DNA from: Aquarana catesbeiana
Taxonomy: Eukaryota > Chordata > Amphibia > Anura > Ranidae
Direction of reading: 5' to 3'
Length of the DNA stretch: 64,000 nt
Assembly: GCF_042186555.1 (NCBI RefSeq)
Contig: NC_133334.1
Coordinates: 21,625,105-21,689,104, forward strand
Below are positions 1 to 10,382 of this stretch, one piece after another; position 1 is the stretch's first letter; each line of letters starts with the position of its first letter. A program made the position numbers and the translations under genes. The notes under the pieces were generated by a model. The model saw nothing but the letters and a program-made list of their open reading frames with translations. It was not told where the DNA came from and made no database searches.

Positions 1-618
1 GATACAAGAGAGACGGTCAGAGACTGCGGACGCGATACAAGAGAGACGGTCAGAGACTGCGGACGCGATACAAGAGAGACGGTCAGAGACTGCGGACGCG
101 ATACAAGAGAGACGGTCAGAGACTGCGGACGCGATACAAGAGAGACGGTCAGAGACTGCGGACGCGATACAAGAGAGACGGTCAGAGACTGCGGACGCGA
201 TACAAGAAAGACGGTCAGAGACTGCGGACGCGATACAAGAGAGACGGTCAGAGACTGCGGACGCGATACAAGAGAGACGGTCAGAGACTGCGGACGCGAT
301 ACAAGAGAGACGGTCAGAGACTGCGGACGCGATACAAGAGAGACGGTCAGAGACTGCGGACGCGATACAAGAGAGACGGTCAGAGACTGCGGACGCGATA
401 CAAGAGAGACGGTCAGAGACTGCGGACGCGATACAAGAGAGACGGTCAGAGACTGCGGACGCGATACAAGAGAGACGGTCAGAGACTGCGGACGCGATAC
501 AAGAGAGACGGTCAGAGACTGCGGACGCGATACAAGAGAGACGGTCAGAGACTGCGGACGCGATACAAGAGAGACGGTCAGAGACTGCGGACGCGATACA
601 AGAGACTTCAGAGACTGC
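1..618. repeat. 33-bp tandem minisatellite, 18 copies plus a degraded end
   Basis: Units start GATACAAGAGAGACGG and recur exactly every 33 bases (starts at 1, 34, 67 ... 595). Nearly all are identical; one carries AGAAAG for AGAGAG near 208. The last unit (595-618) is truncated by an internal deletion. The array continues past the left edge, so its true length is unknown. The period is a multiple of three and the unit has no stop in any forward frame or in two of three reverse frames. No ATG is present, so a coding role is not supported by a start. Confidence 0.97.
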
Positions 619-904
619 ATTTTTCCTGAGCTTTTCATGCGCTAACAGCCAACAATAAATTTCATATTTAAAAATTGATATCATTTAAAAAGTAAAATAT
701 AATACAATTATCAAAATAAATATATATATTTTTTTTTTTAAAAACTATCATTTTCGGTTTTAGGCAAAGTGCATCCTGCATTTTCAGTTTCGGCACCAAA
801 ATTTTAATTCAGTGCAGCCCTAGTTTTTTTGTGTGCATTTTCCTTTCCTTAAAAATTACAGCTGTTGCCCAACTTTTGAGGCTCTCTAGTTGTTGTGAAT
901 TCAG

Positions 905-940
<36 letters not shown>

Positions 941-1360
941 AAGAAGAAGATTGGACAGGCTGGCTCCTAAAATTCCACATTAAAATTTGTCCACCATTTA
1001 AGAACAAAGATAGAATATCATTCAGTGATTCAAAGGGGAACATAAAACCTTGCTGGTCGCTTGTCAAACCGGATAGGAGCAAGCTTAGATCAACAACATT
1101 CTTTGTTAAGCGTAAACCACCCATCCACATCGTGCCATGGGCTCCGAGGTCAGTAGACAATCATTTGCCATGTAAATAAAATAGAATAAAAACAGAACCA
1201 AGATGTACCCCTGACGGCTTTCCATAGTTGTGGCTGATGTTTCTAGATCAGTCAACAGAACCAGAGGAATTGTGCCAGTGATGCCCTCTTCTGAAAATGC
1301 TAACTTGCCTGGTCATTAGCCTGATCCTACATTTAGAACTGAGTCTCAAAACAAGCATTA
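619..1360. other. AT-rich spacer with poly-A tract
   Basis: No gene is seen. It holds an AT-rich stretch (655-740), a dispersed-repeat-like segment with TTTCAGTTTCGGCACC (about 780-800), and a poly-A run at 912-939 followed by GAAGAAGAAG. The poly-A run could be the tail of a retroposed copy, but I cannot identify a source. Confidence 0.5.
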
Positions 1361-1425
1361 GGGGTTCATTCACACCACAATGGGTGCACTGAACGCAGGT
1401 AAAACGCATGTGCGTTGAAAGATGC

Positions 1426-2067
1426 TAGAGCTGCACGATTCTGGCTAAAATGAGAATCACGATTTCTTTGCTTAGAAGATAGATCATGATTCTTGCGGCG
1501 TAACATCATCTTTCACATTAAAACAAAAAAATTGGGCTAACTACCGTTTTTTTTTTTTTTTTCATTGCAGTGTATTTTTTCCAAAAAAATTGCGTTTGAA
1601 AGACCGCTGGGCAAATACAGTGCGACATAAAATATTGCAGCAATTGACATTTTATTCCCTAGGGTCTCTGCTAAATTTATATAATATATATTATAATGTT
1701 TGGGGGTTCCAAGTAATTTTCTAGCAAAAAATATTGATTTTAACTTAAGAAAACAAGTGCCAGAAAAAGATTTAGACTTTAAGTGGTTAAACTTCCTGCA
1801 TTTGCACATTGTTTAAAAACTTGGCAGACTGCCTGGATTTTTTTTTTCCTTTACACACAGAAGTTTCCCTTTGACCTAAGAAGGAAGAGTTATACAAGGT
1901 TTCTTTTTAAAAACTTGGCAGACTGCCCGGATGTTTTCTTTTGACAGCTGAGTGAGCAGATAAGTCTCTCCACTTATGAAAGAATCGGCAAACTCTGCAA
2001 CAGAGATCGTCAGGGGGGTTGAATCGAGATCAAGATTTTTTTTTTAACGATTAATTGTGCAGCTCTA
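1426..2067. mobile_element. hAT-like non-autonomous element, copy 1
   Basis: Termini TAGAGCTGCACGATT (left) and AATTGTGCAGCTCTA (right) are inverted, matching hAT-type TAGRGCTGCA ends. No open frame is present. Its interior from GGCGTAACATCATC to the GTGGTTAA near 1790 resembles the right half of the TTAA element at 61497-62704, so it looks chimeric. No matching 8-bp target duplication is visible. A second, 3'-truncated copy lies at 14108-14656. Confidence 0.7.
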
Positions 2068-2075
2068 GTCTACGG

Positions 2076-2641
2076 CAGCCCTCAAAATTTCGACTCGCAT
2101 TTGGCGAGTGGAAATTAGCTTAGGGCGAGCGTGGAGCCGAATTACACAGAGAGGAACTTCTTCTCTGACACAGCTTGTATCTGAAATGCCGACCGCTGTC
2201 AAAGTCCCGGCTCCTATGATAGACAGCACACTGGTCCAATGCTGAGAAATTGAAGTAGTGTGACCTGCATCATAGGAGCTGGTCCAGGAGGAAAGACTTT
2301 GACAGGGGCCAGCGTTTCAGATACAAGCTGTGTCACAGCAGTAGATCCTCTCTGTGATCCCTGTGCAGAGATAGGCTGCATTCATGGGCACTGGTGAGGC
2401 TGTATTCATGGGCTCCGATGGGCTGCATTGATGGGCACGAATGAGGCTGCACTGATAAAGTTGCTGTTAATATTTATGCAACTTAATTCTCCATAAAACA
2501 TTTAACAATGTCATTTCATGAGATAAATTTAAGGGAGTGTTTAGGGGCAGAATTAGGGGCAGGGTAGGGGTTGGGTGGGGCAACTGGTGGCGATTAACTC
2601 TTAAAAGGCCCGGCTATCAGGACTTAAAATTTTGAACCCTG
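2076..2641. mobile_element. hAT-like MITE with 8-bp target duplication
   Basis: Inverted ends CAGCCCTCAAAATTT and AAAATTTTGAACCCTG are flanked by GTCTACGG (2068-2075) and GTTTACGG (2642-2649), a 7-of-8 match. The CAG...CTG ends with an 8-bp duplication are the hAT signature. It inserted directly against the right end of the preceding element. A related fragment lies at 41122-41324. Confidence 0.8.
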
Positions 2642-2813
2642 GTTTACGGCATGGCAGAAAAGCCAGACTTGTGTTTGCCTGCTGATGCATATTGCGCTGC
2701 TCTACCTACCAATTACAAACCAGCACAACTTCTCAGTGTATACTATACTACAGGTCCTTCCACTGGCACGCTAGGAAGAAAATATGCCAATGCATCTAGT
2801 GTGAACTGACCTT

Positions 2814-3385
2814 TAAAGTGGTTGAAAAGACACGCCTGGCTCCACCCCAGCCCATAGCAAGCCACTTGCTATAGGGGCACTCGTGCGCGATCGCTCCTTA
2901 CTGGCTCTGATAGACAGCAGGAGGAGCCAATGAGGAGAGAGATCACCGAGAGAACCTCTGCTCTCGTACACATCACTCTAACTCTTGACGTGCAGGCAGA
3001 GCCCCACCACAACACAAGGAATTTTTTTTTTTTTTTTGATCTGCCCAGAGTTAGGCTTTGACCACACAATAGGCAGTTCCAGAATGCTTAAAGAGAGATC
3101 ACCTTAATACCTCCGTATGTATATATACGGCCTCATATGGAGGTGGTCATGCGAGGATCATTGCCGCAGCCATGATTCTGGTACCGTTCTTTTCAGCCAG
3201 CAATCTTCTTATGTAAAAGTGATCAAAGCCACTCGATACAGCCACTCGATCACTTTTACAAGCCGCGAAAAGGGTTCTCCTCTGCGGCCTTTACCAGGCT
3301 TTCCCCTCCCACCGGGAAGCCCAGTACTGATTCAACCAACCAGTCGCATCGGATGCACTGCACAGAGACATCAGACACTGGAAAT
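2814..3385. other. Low-complexity-poor spacer, no gene seen
   Basis: It begins with a TTTAAAGTGG terminus like the left end of a TTAA-type MITE but has no matching right end. A T-run sits at 3023-3037 and a perfect hairpin at 3212-3260. No credible coding frame. Confidence 0.4.
3212..3260. other. Perfect 13-bp inverted repeat
   Basis: Arms TGTAAAAGTGATC (3212-3224) and GATCACTTTTACA (3248-3260) enclose a 23-nt loop. The loop and right arm carry a direct repeat of AGCCACTCGAT. No T-run follows that would suggest a terminator. Function unknown. Confidence 0.85.
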
Positions 3386-4390
3386 GAGGAGAAGAAAAGA
3401 GAAGAAGAAGAAGAAGAAGGAGGAGAAGGAGGAGAAGAAAAGAGAAGAAGAAGAAGAAGGAGGAGAAGGAGGAGAAGAAAAGAGGGGGAGAGGGGAGAAG
3501 GAAGGGGAGAGGGGAGAAGAAAAGAGGGGGAGAGAGGAGAAGGAAGGGGAGAGGGGAGAAGAAAAGAGGGGGAGAGGGGAGAAGTAAGGGGAGAGGGGAG
3601 AAGAAAAGAGGGGGAGAGGGGAGAAGGAAGGGGAGAGAGGAGAAGGAAGGGGAGAGGGGAGAAGAAAAGGAGGGGGAGAGGGGAGAAGAAAAGGAGGGGG
3701 AGAGGGGAGAAGGAAGGGGAGAGAGGAGAAGGAAGGGGAGAGGGGAGAAGGAAGGGGAGAGGGGAGAAGGAAGGGGAGAGGGGAGAAGGAAGGGGAGAGG
3801 GGAGAAGGAAGGGGAGAGGGGAGAAGGAAGGGGAGAGGGGAGAAGGAAGGGGAGAGGGGAGAAGGAAGGGGAGAGAGGAGAAGGAAGGGGAGAGAGGAGA
3901 AGGAAGGGGAGAGAGGAGAAGGAAGGGGAGAGAGGAGAAGGAAGGGGAGAGAGGAGAAGGAAGGGGAGAGAGGAGAAGGAAGGGGAGAGAGGAGAAGGAA
4001 GGGGAGAGAGGAGAAGGAAGGGGAGAGAGGAGAAGGAAGGGGAGAGAGGAGAAGGAAGGGGAGAGAGGAGAAGGAAGGGGAGAGAGGAGAAGGAAGGGGA
4101 GAGAGGAGAAGGAAGGGGAGAGAGGAGAAGGAAGGGGAGAGAGGAGAAGGAAGGGGAGAGAGGAGAAGGAAGGGGAGAGAGGAGAAGGAAGGGGAGAGAG
4201 GAGAAGGAAGGGGAGAGAGGAGAAGGAAGGGGAGAGAGGAGAAGGAAGGGGAGAGAGGAGAAGGAAGGGGAGAGAGGAGAAGGAAGGGGAGAGAGGAGAA
4301 GGAGAAGAGAGAGGGGAGAAGAGGGAGGGAAAACAAAAAAGAGAAGAGAGAGGGAGGAGAGGGAGAAGAGGGAGAAAAGAGAGAAGAGAA
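3386..4390. repeat. 1-kb homopurine minisatellite (19-bp unit)
   Basis: 1005 bases with only two pyrimidines on the plus strand (T at 3585, C at 4334). The regular part is a 19-bp unit, GGAAGGGGAGAGAGGAGAA, repeated about 20 times at 3885-4300. Variants with GAGGGG and AAGAAAAG precede it. The minus strand is wholly pyrimidine. Long open frames here (Glu/Arg/Gly or Ser/Pro/Leu) are artefacts of composition. Confidence 0.97.
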
Positions 4391-4458
4391 TAAAAAAAAA
4401 AACAAACAAGTTTTTTTAATAAAGTAAATATAATATACCTTCCTATTTAGCAGCATAA

Positions 4459-4494
<36 letters not shown>

Positions 4495-5300
4495 ACCTTA
4501 AAAAATGGTTTGTTGAGAGAGTGAAGTTTCGCTTTTAGTAGTTAGGGGTGCCGAGGGCCCCAAGCAAACTAGACAAAATTAAGAGCAGGCAGTTGCTTCC
4601 AGGTTCTGTTTTGAAGATATGTATAGACTGTAAAACATGTTAAAATTGCAGAATTTGCAGGAAAAAAAAAAAAAGAAGTGTGAAAACCTACAGAACTTCT
4701 AAATAAAGCTGTAAGGTTCACATGCATCAAGTTACTGAAATCTCATTCATTCCAGCTGCAGCGGCTTCGGGGGAATTATCGCTCGGCACTCCATTCAGCC
4801 TCCAGCACTAAATGAATCTCAGCTCCCCAGACACAAATTGTGGCCAGACAGGATTTTCCTTAATATTTTTTTTTCTTCTTATCCAGAGGAAATAGGTCAG
4901 TGGAGTCTGCCAGGCTCACATATTCTAGGTCATGCTTTCTTCCACAAGCCCAGCGCACCGTCACTTTCCCAATAGCTGAAAAATCATTATGATAGCCAAC
5001 CAAGAGGCATTGCTGGTTCAATGCAGAGAGCGGCCGCAGATTAGAATGACGGCGATGTTTACCGCACATCATCCTTCTGACTCATCCTCTGCAACTCGCT
5101 GCCGGGAGTCTTATACAAGAGATCAGAAAAGTGAGCCTGGGCAGAGAGATCAACATACACAGCGCTACTCCCACCTTATCCACTACGTGGCGCTAGATCC
5201 ACTAATGGCGCAGTGCCTGGAGTTGCGCTTTATACATCATCTATAAAAAAAACAAAAAAAAAAAACAAAAAAAAAAAAAACACTTTATTAAAAACACAGT
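4391..5300. other. Mostly unique sequence with poly-A tracts
   Basis: Poly-A runs lie at 4466-4493 and 5247-5281. The intervening 4500-5240 does not resemble the MITE families elsewhere in the window. No gene is established; see the weak minus-strand frame at 4860-5072. Confidence 0.4.
4860..5072 (-). other. Weak candidate exon-like frame, unrecognised
   Basis: A 70-codon minus-strand frame sits in otherwise non-repetitive sequence. Its middle (roughly residues 33-65, with GKVTVRWACGRK and LEYVSLADSTDLFPLDK) has a less biased composition than the repeat-derived frames. I do not recognise a family. It has no convincing splice signals and ends in a poly-Lys stretch read from an A-run. It is probably chance and is listed only so that it can be tested. 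Confidence 0.12.
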
Positions 5301-5480
5301 GGGGGAGATTTACCAAAGCTGGAGCATTCAGAATCTGGTGCAGCTGTGCATGGTAGCCAATCAGCTTCTTCTATCTTCAGCTTGTTCAATTAAGCTTTGG
5401 CAATAAAACCTGGAAGCCGATTGGTTCCTATGCAGAAGTGAGCCTGATTTTGCACCCTGCAACTTTAGTAAATAAACCCC
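5301..5480. mobile_element. Palindromic MITE (GGGGAGATTTACCAAAGC type)
   Basis: Left GGGGGAGATTTACC and right AGTAAATAAACCCC are inverted. The interior has the paired motifs GTAGCCAATCAGCTTC and GAAGCCGATTGGTTCC. The same family recurs at 32976-33140, and a more distant relative at about 39636-39830. Confidence 0.75.
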
Positions 5481-6149
5481 AGTAACTGCCACGAAAATTC
5501 TGTTCAGTAAGTGTAGACGGGGTGGGGTTGGTAGCAGTCAAAAATGCACAGTTGAGCTGCGTTTTTAGGACCCCCAAATTGCCTCCCAACAGCTTGTCAA
5601 TTGCCTTTGAAAAGAGCCGAACACAGATCTCTCTTCAGAGGAGCAGCAGGTTTAGAAGCACATCTAAATTCTAGACTATGGCCTTGACTACACTTTTGTT
5701 TGGTGGGTGGCAAGGTTACGTTTACACTCTCAAAATTGGCAGACATGCAAAAGAAAACACACTGCCCTTTAGCAGACGCATGGCAGCGCCATCAATTGTT
5801 AATAGCACCCCTCATTGCATCTGCTAACGCACTTGTTTTTTAGTGCATTCCAGTACGACATGATTTCGCAAAAGGGTCAGGGACTTCTTTTGCGCATTTT
5901 CCGCACATAGGGCAGCCCGCTGAAGTGAATGTGCTGCCCTACCCGTGATGCGTGGAAACGTGTGCGTGCTGCGTCGCACCTGCCTGGTGTGAACAGAGCC
6001 TAAAAACGTACGGCTAAGCTGTTTTACTGCCCACCCCAACCGCTCCCCCTTATGCTGCAGAGGCGAGAGAGTACACATGCCACAGGATTTCCCTGACTGG
6101 ACAAGGTGGAGAGCGTACAAGTCACCATGCTGCCTGTCCAATCAGAGAA
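5481..6149. other. Spacer with a MITE remnant
   Basis: No gene. The end GTGTGAACAGAGCCTA near 5986-6001 is a GTTCACAC-type MITE terminus; its partner is unclear. The rest is unremarkable. Confidence 0.35.
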
Positions 6150-6858
6150 TGCCACTCCCACCAACAGGGAGCCCATGATTCCACCGACACCCAACAACGG
6201 GGTGCCCATGCTTCCACCACCACTACCCAACGACAGGCTGCCCTTGCTTCCACCGACACCCAACCACAGGGTGCCCTTGCTTCCACCGACACTCAACGAC
6301 AGGGTGCCCTTGCTTCCACCACTTCTACTTCAGTGATTTTCATCTTCCAGAGAGCAGTGGTCTCCAAACTGCGGTACTTGCGGCATTGTTGCTCCCACCG
6401 ACAGGGTGTCCTTGCTTCCACCGACACCCAACGACAGGGTTCCCTTGCTTCCACCACCACCACCCAACGATTACTGGGGTAGCGGTGTCTACTTCAGTGA
6501 TTTTCATCTTCTAGAGAGCAGTGGTCTCCAAACTGCGGTCCTTGCGGCATTGTTGCTCCTACCGACACCCAATGATTACTGGGGTAGCAGTGAAGTAGCA
6601 GTGTCTAATTCAGTGATTTTCATCTTCTAGAGAACAATGGTCTCCAAACTACGGTCCTTGCGGCATTGTTGCTCCCACCGACACCCAACCACGGGGTGCC
6701 CTTGCGCCTGCCGACACCCAACCACGGGGCACTATTCCTTCCCCTAATACCAAAGATGGGGCATCGTTTACCCCCCACTGGGCACAGTCTGGCCCCCCAA
6801 AAGTCTGAACCACAGTAAACTGGCCCTTTGTTCAGAGAGTTTGGAGACCCCTGTTCTA
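6150..6858 (-). repeat. Expanded copy of the GGTCTCCAAACT repeat family
   Basis: Tandem units of about 33-36 bp (CTTCCACCGACACCCAAC, 6165-6320) alternate with three copies of a longer block ending in AGCAGTGGTCTCCAAACTGC. The right end GAGTTTGGAGACC matches the ends of copies at 46004-46328 and 48190-48732, which lie in the opposite orientation. The tandem units are internal expansions of that element. Confidence 0.7.
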
Positions 6859-6878
6859 GAGGGATCCCGCAGGTATGG

Positions 6879-7068
6879 CAGTGTTTCTCAACTCTGGTCC
6901 TCAAGGCGCCCCAACAGGTCATGTTTTCAGGCTCTCCATTATTTTGCACAGGCGATTTGATCAGTTTCACTGCCTTAGTAATTACCACAGCTGTTTCATC
7001 TGAGGGAAAATCCTGAAAACACGACCTGTTGGGGCGCCTTGAGGACTGGAGTTGAGAAACAAACACTG
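6879..7068. mobile_element. Palindromic MITE (CAGTGTTTCTCAACT ends)
   Basis: Left CAGTGTTTCTCAACTCTGG and right GAGTTGAGAAACAAACACTG are inverted, and the CAAGGCGCCCCAACAGGTCA block is mirrored at the other end. The element is near-fully palindromic with a short centre. The CAGTG ends suggest hAT affinity; no clear 8-bp duplication is seen. Confidence 0.85.
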
Positions 7069-7915
7069 GCCTATACATAGTTGGTTCAAGCTGGAACAAT
7101 GCAACTACATATATAAATATCCATGCCTGTAATTCTCCTTTGAAGATTTCTGCCCGGAGATCCTCCGGTTATGTTTTTTATCAGCTTTGATCTATTTTTA
7201 TGCTGCAGCTCGGGACACGAAAAAAAAAAAGGAGAATGAAGATTTACAGCAGACACCACCAAACCCCCCACCCCCCCCCCCCCACCCCCACAAAAAAGGC
7301 ACCTCTGACCCCCATAAATTAAACCGTTTAGGTCTAAGCCATGTACGGATCACAATGACCGCCAATGCTCATAGCGCACATTCATTCAACTTTGGATAAT
7401 CAATTGCAGACTGTCAGGAGATGGAACATTTAATCACTATTCATGATGCGCAGTTGCCACCGGTTGCTAGGTAACCACTAATACAGTAATATTAATTTCG
7501 GCACGCAAGTGATTTTCCCAGAGAAATCGCTGGAGGCCACAGAAAAATCACGGGAAGCAAGTCAAAAAAAAAAAAAAAAGGAAGGCCATTTAAATACACA
7601 AACAAGGTCACACCCATACGTTAGATCACTGGGCTCAGCGCTACACGGACATTACACATCCTCTTCATCTGCGTTATATAGGACATGCAATGCTCAGTTC
7701 TCCTCCTGGAAATGCCAACTCCCTGCTGGTCATATTGATCCAAAGGCTTCAACTCTCGGCAGTTTTCTTTCTTCTGATCGTCAGGATAAGTAAAATATCA
7801 TCTAAACCCATTCATCATCAGGATTCTTGAATCTCTGGGAACTTTGTGTATTTCTTCAAGATCTGTGCAGTAATCCTTCCTGCAATAAAGACCGCTTACT
7901 GCTGCCCTTGTGTAA
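7069..7915. other. Spacer with poly-C tract, no gene seen
   Basis: A C-run interrupted by single A lies at about 7265-7290, and an A-run at 7565-7579. The rest has no repeat signature I recognise and no credible coding frame. Confidence 0.4.
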
Positions 7916-8506
7916 GGGGGGGGGGGGGGTCGGGGGGGAGAATTGGTCTGGTCTCCACCCCCTTTTCTGCAGGCAGCCTGTAGTGGATGGAGCCTGCTGG
8001 GCCCCTCCCACAGCTCTGCTCTCTCTTTGTGCACGGTGACTGGTCTTGTCTCCACCCCCTCCTGTAGTTTTCTGCAGGCAGTCTGTAGTGGGTGGAGCCT
8101 GCTGGGCCCCTCCCACAGCTCTGCTCTCTCCCCTTGTGCAGTGACTGGTCTTGTCTCCACCCCCTCCTGTAGTTTTCTGCAGGCAGCCTGTAGTGGGTGG
8201 AGCCTGCTGGGCCCCTCCCACAGCTCTGCTCTCACCCCTTGTGCAGTGACTGGTCTTGTCTCCACCCCCTCCTGTAGTTTTCTGCAGGCAGCCTGTAGTG
8301 GGTGGAGCCTGCTGGGCCCCTCCCACAGCTCTGCTCTCTCCCCTTGTGCAGTGACTGGTCTTGTCTCCACCCCCTCCTGTAGTTTTCTGCAGGCAGCCTG
8401 TAGTGGGTGGAGCCTGCTGGGCCCCTCCCACAGCTCTGCCCTCTCCCCTTGTGCAGTGACTGGTCTTGTCTCCACCCCCTCCTGTAGTTTTCGGCAGTCT
8501 GTATAG
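7916..8506. repeat. 105-bp tandem array, five copies, after a G-run
   Basis: TCTGCAGGCAG recurs at 7966, 8071, 8176, 8281 and 8386, with a decayed sixth start at 8491; spacing is exactly 105. Because 105 is divisible by three, both strands show 35-residue periodic open frames that have no other coding support. A G-run (about 7916-7930) precedes the array. Confidence 0.95.
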
Positions 8507-8884
8507 TGGATAGAGATAGAGATGATAGAGATAGAGATAGAGATGATAGAGATAGAGATAGAGATGATAGAGATAGAGATAGAGATGATAGAGATAGAGA
8601 TGATAGAGATAGAGATAGAGATGATAGAGATAGAGATAGAGATGATAGAGATAGAGATAGAGATGATAGAGATAGAGATAGAGATGATAGAGATAGAGAT
8701 AGAGATGATAGAGATAGAGATAGAGATAGAGATGATAGAGATAGAGATGATAGAGATAGAGATAGAGATGGAGATGATAGAGATAGAGATGATAGAGATA
8801 GAGATAGAGATGATAGAGATGATAGAGATGATAGAGATAGAGATGGAGATGATAGAGATAGAGATAGAGATAGAGATGATAGAG

Positions 8885-8918
<34 letters not shown>
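8507..8918. repeat. Compound GATAGA/GATGATAGA microsatellite then (CA)n
   Basis: GATAGA and GATGATAGA units fill 8507-8885, followed by an uninterrupted (CA)n run at about 8886-8917. This is GATA-type simple sequence. Frames reading MIEIE or DRDRD are artefacts. Confidence 0.96.
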
Positions 8919-8922
<4 letters not shown>

Positions 8923-9835
8923 CTGCTATATTTACAAGGTAATATCTGGGATTGCAAAGGCATTTGGTTCACAAATAACAAATACAGTTAAACAAATGGA
9001 GTCCAGCTTTAATTAAAATGGGCCCTCAGACAGGATATAAAAAAAAAAAATAAAATAAAGTGAATGGGTCCATGGAGGCTCGCTATACATAGGGGGCAGT
9101 TTGATGGCATCCATCCATGCATAGAAAACTAAAAGGGCATCATTTGGTGAAAAAGCAACTTGGGAGACAGCTCCAGATTATAGGTGAGAATTGCAGCCTG
9201 GTCTGCTTTTGTCATTCTCATTCATGCACACTGTTGCTACAATTCCCATAGCATGATGGGAACTGTAGTTTGTTACAGCAGTTGTACTCACTTAAAAAAA
9301 AAAACAAAAAAAACAAAAAAAAAAAAAAAAGGAAAGGAAATGCCACCGCTTCTATACTATCACCCCCGGGCACCCAGGAAAAGTGCGGTGCAGAGGAGTG
9401 AGAGAGCCCAGAGTGCTACAAGAACCCCATCTAGAGGCCAGGAGTAGCGAGTGCAGCGAGGTGCTGTTATTATGGATGAATTCACACTGATTGGACAGCT
9501 GGCAGAGTGTTAATCTACAGTGGTTTACATGTATGGCAGCTGCCCGTTCCACTGAGGTAGGGGGCAGTATGGGGCGCGATTCAGAGTATCATACAGGTCC
9601 CTTTTTTTTTTTTTTTTGGAGAAACTTTATTTGAAGTGCACAAAAGTGACGCTACTCAACAGCAGGATGCGCTCCTGTACGGTGCGTTGCAATAAAAAAA
9701 AATGTCTGCACAGTGCACCTCCTTGCGGTGTGAATAGGACACACAGAAAACAATCGTTTCACCTGCATCTTACAACCCCTCCACATCACATTCTCTAATG
9801 AGAGGTTCTGATCTCAGTAAAACGGCATCGGATAG
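8919..9835. other. Spacer with A-rich tracts, no gene seen
   Basis: A-rich runs occur at 9036-9057 and 9294-9330, with a T-run at 9602-9617. A short CATGATGGGAACTGTAGTTT segment near 9252 resembles one end of the MITE at 39487-39631. No credible gene. Confidence 0.4.
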
Positions 9836-10382
9836 TTAAAGGGTAACTCCACATTCATGGGAAAAATAAATAATATTTATTATATATAGTTAACAATTGC
9901 TACACAAGTCATATTGTAATTGAAAGTTATTAAAAGTTTGCTTTCCTTTTCAATCTGCGTATCTAGAATTTTATGTAAAGTGCAATACAACATGGCTACC
10001 TGGAGATGTTCTGTACACAGATTGTATACAAACCCCCCACAAGAAACATAATTTCCTCCTTATGCGATTGGCTCACAGTTTTTCCCCCAGAATTCTGCAC
10101 AAAGACAATTTTTGGTGAAATACTCCCAATATGAAAATGGCACCTAAAAAAGGATGCAGCCCCTGCCACTTTCCTCATTAGAGCCCTGAGGCTGCAGCAG
10201 CCGATTGACAATTCTGAAATCACTCCCATTAGACACACTCAGCAAAGAGGAACACACAGGGATTTCTTCAGAACAACAAAAAGGTAAGAATCTGCAACAA
10301 AGTTTGTTAAAATCCTTGCAATGTACAGAGATCACCCAGAGGGGAAAGTGTGTTTCTCAACAAAAGTGGAGTTACTCTTTAA
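9836..10382. mobile_element. TTAA-ended MITE (TTAAAGGGTAACTCCAC)
   Basis: Left TTAAAGGGTAACTCCAC and right GTGGAGTTACTCTTTAA are inverted and each end contains TTAA, as for piggyBac-type insertions. The interior GCGATTGGCTCACAG block is also found, reversed, in the element starting at 27851. Confidence 0.85.

Larger units (their letters stand above)
1361..2813. mobile_element. Outer MITE split by two nested hAT-like elements
   Basis: Left end GGGGTTCATTCACACCA and right end GTGTGAACTGACCTTTAA are inverted. This is the GTTCACAC type of terminus seen repeatedly in this window. Between them lie two other elements with their own termini, so the outer element is the older host. Boundaries are approximate. 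Confidence 0.55.

Noticed and set aside
1..618. CRISPR-like regular repeat
   Set aside because: Repeats are contiguous with no unique spacers; it is a minisatellite in a vertebrate-type sequence.
3291..4456. Long overlapping frames on both strands (up to about 370 residues)
   Set aside because: They are translations of the homopurine minisatellite; composition and periodicity explain them.
5180..5195. CTCF-like CCACTACGTGGCGC
   Set aside because: It differs from the core consensus at a key G and has no supporting context.
7798..8991. Several 160-370 residue frames on both strands
   Set aside because: They read through the 105-bp array and the GATA/CA microsatellite; both periods are compatible with three and no start context or domain is present.
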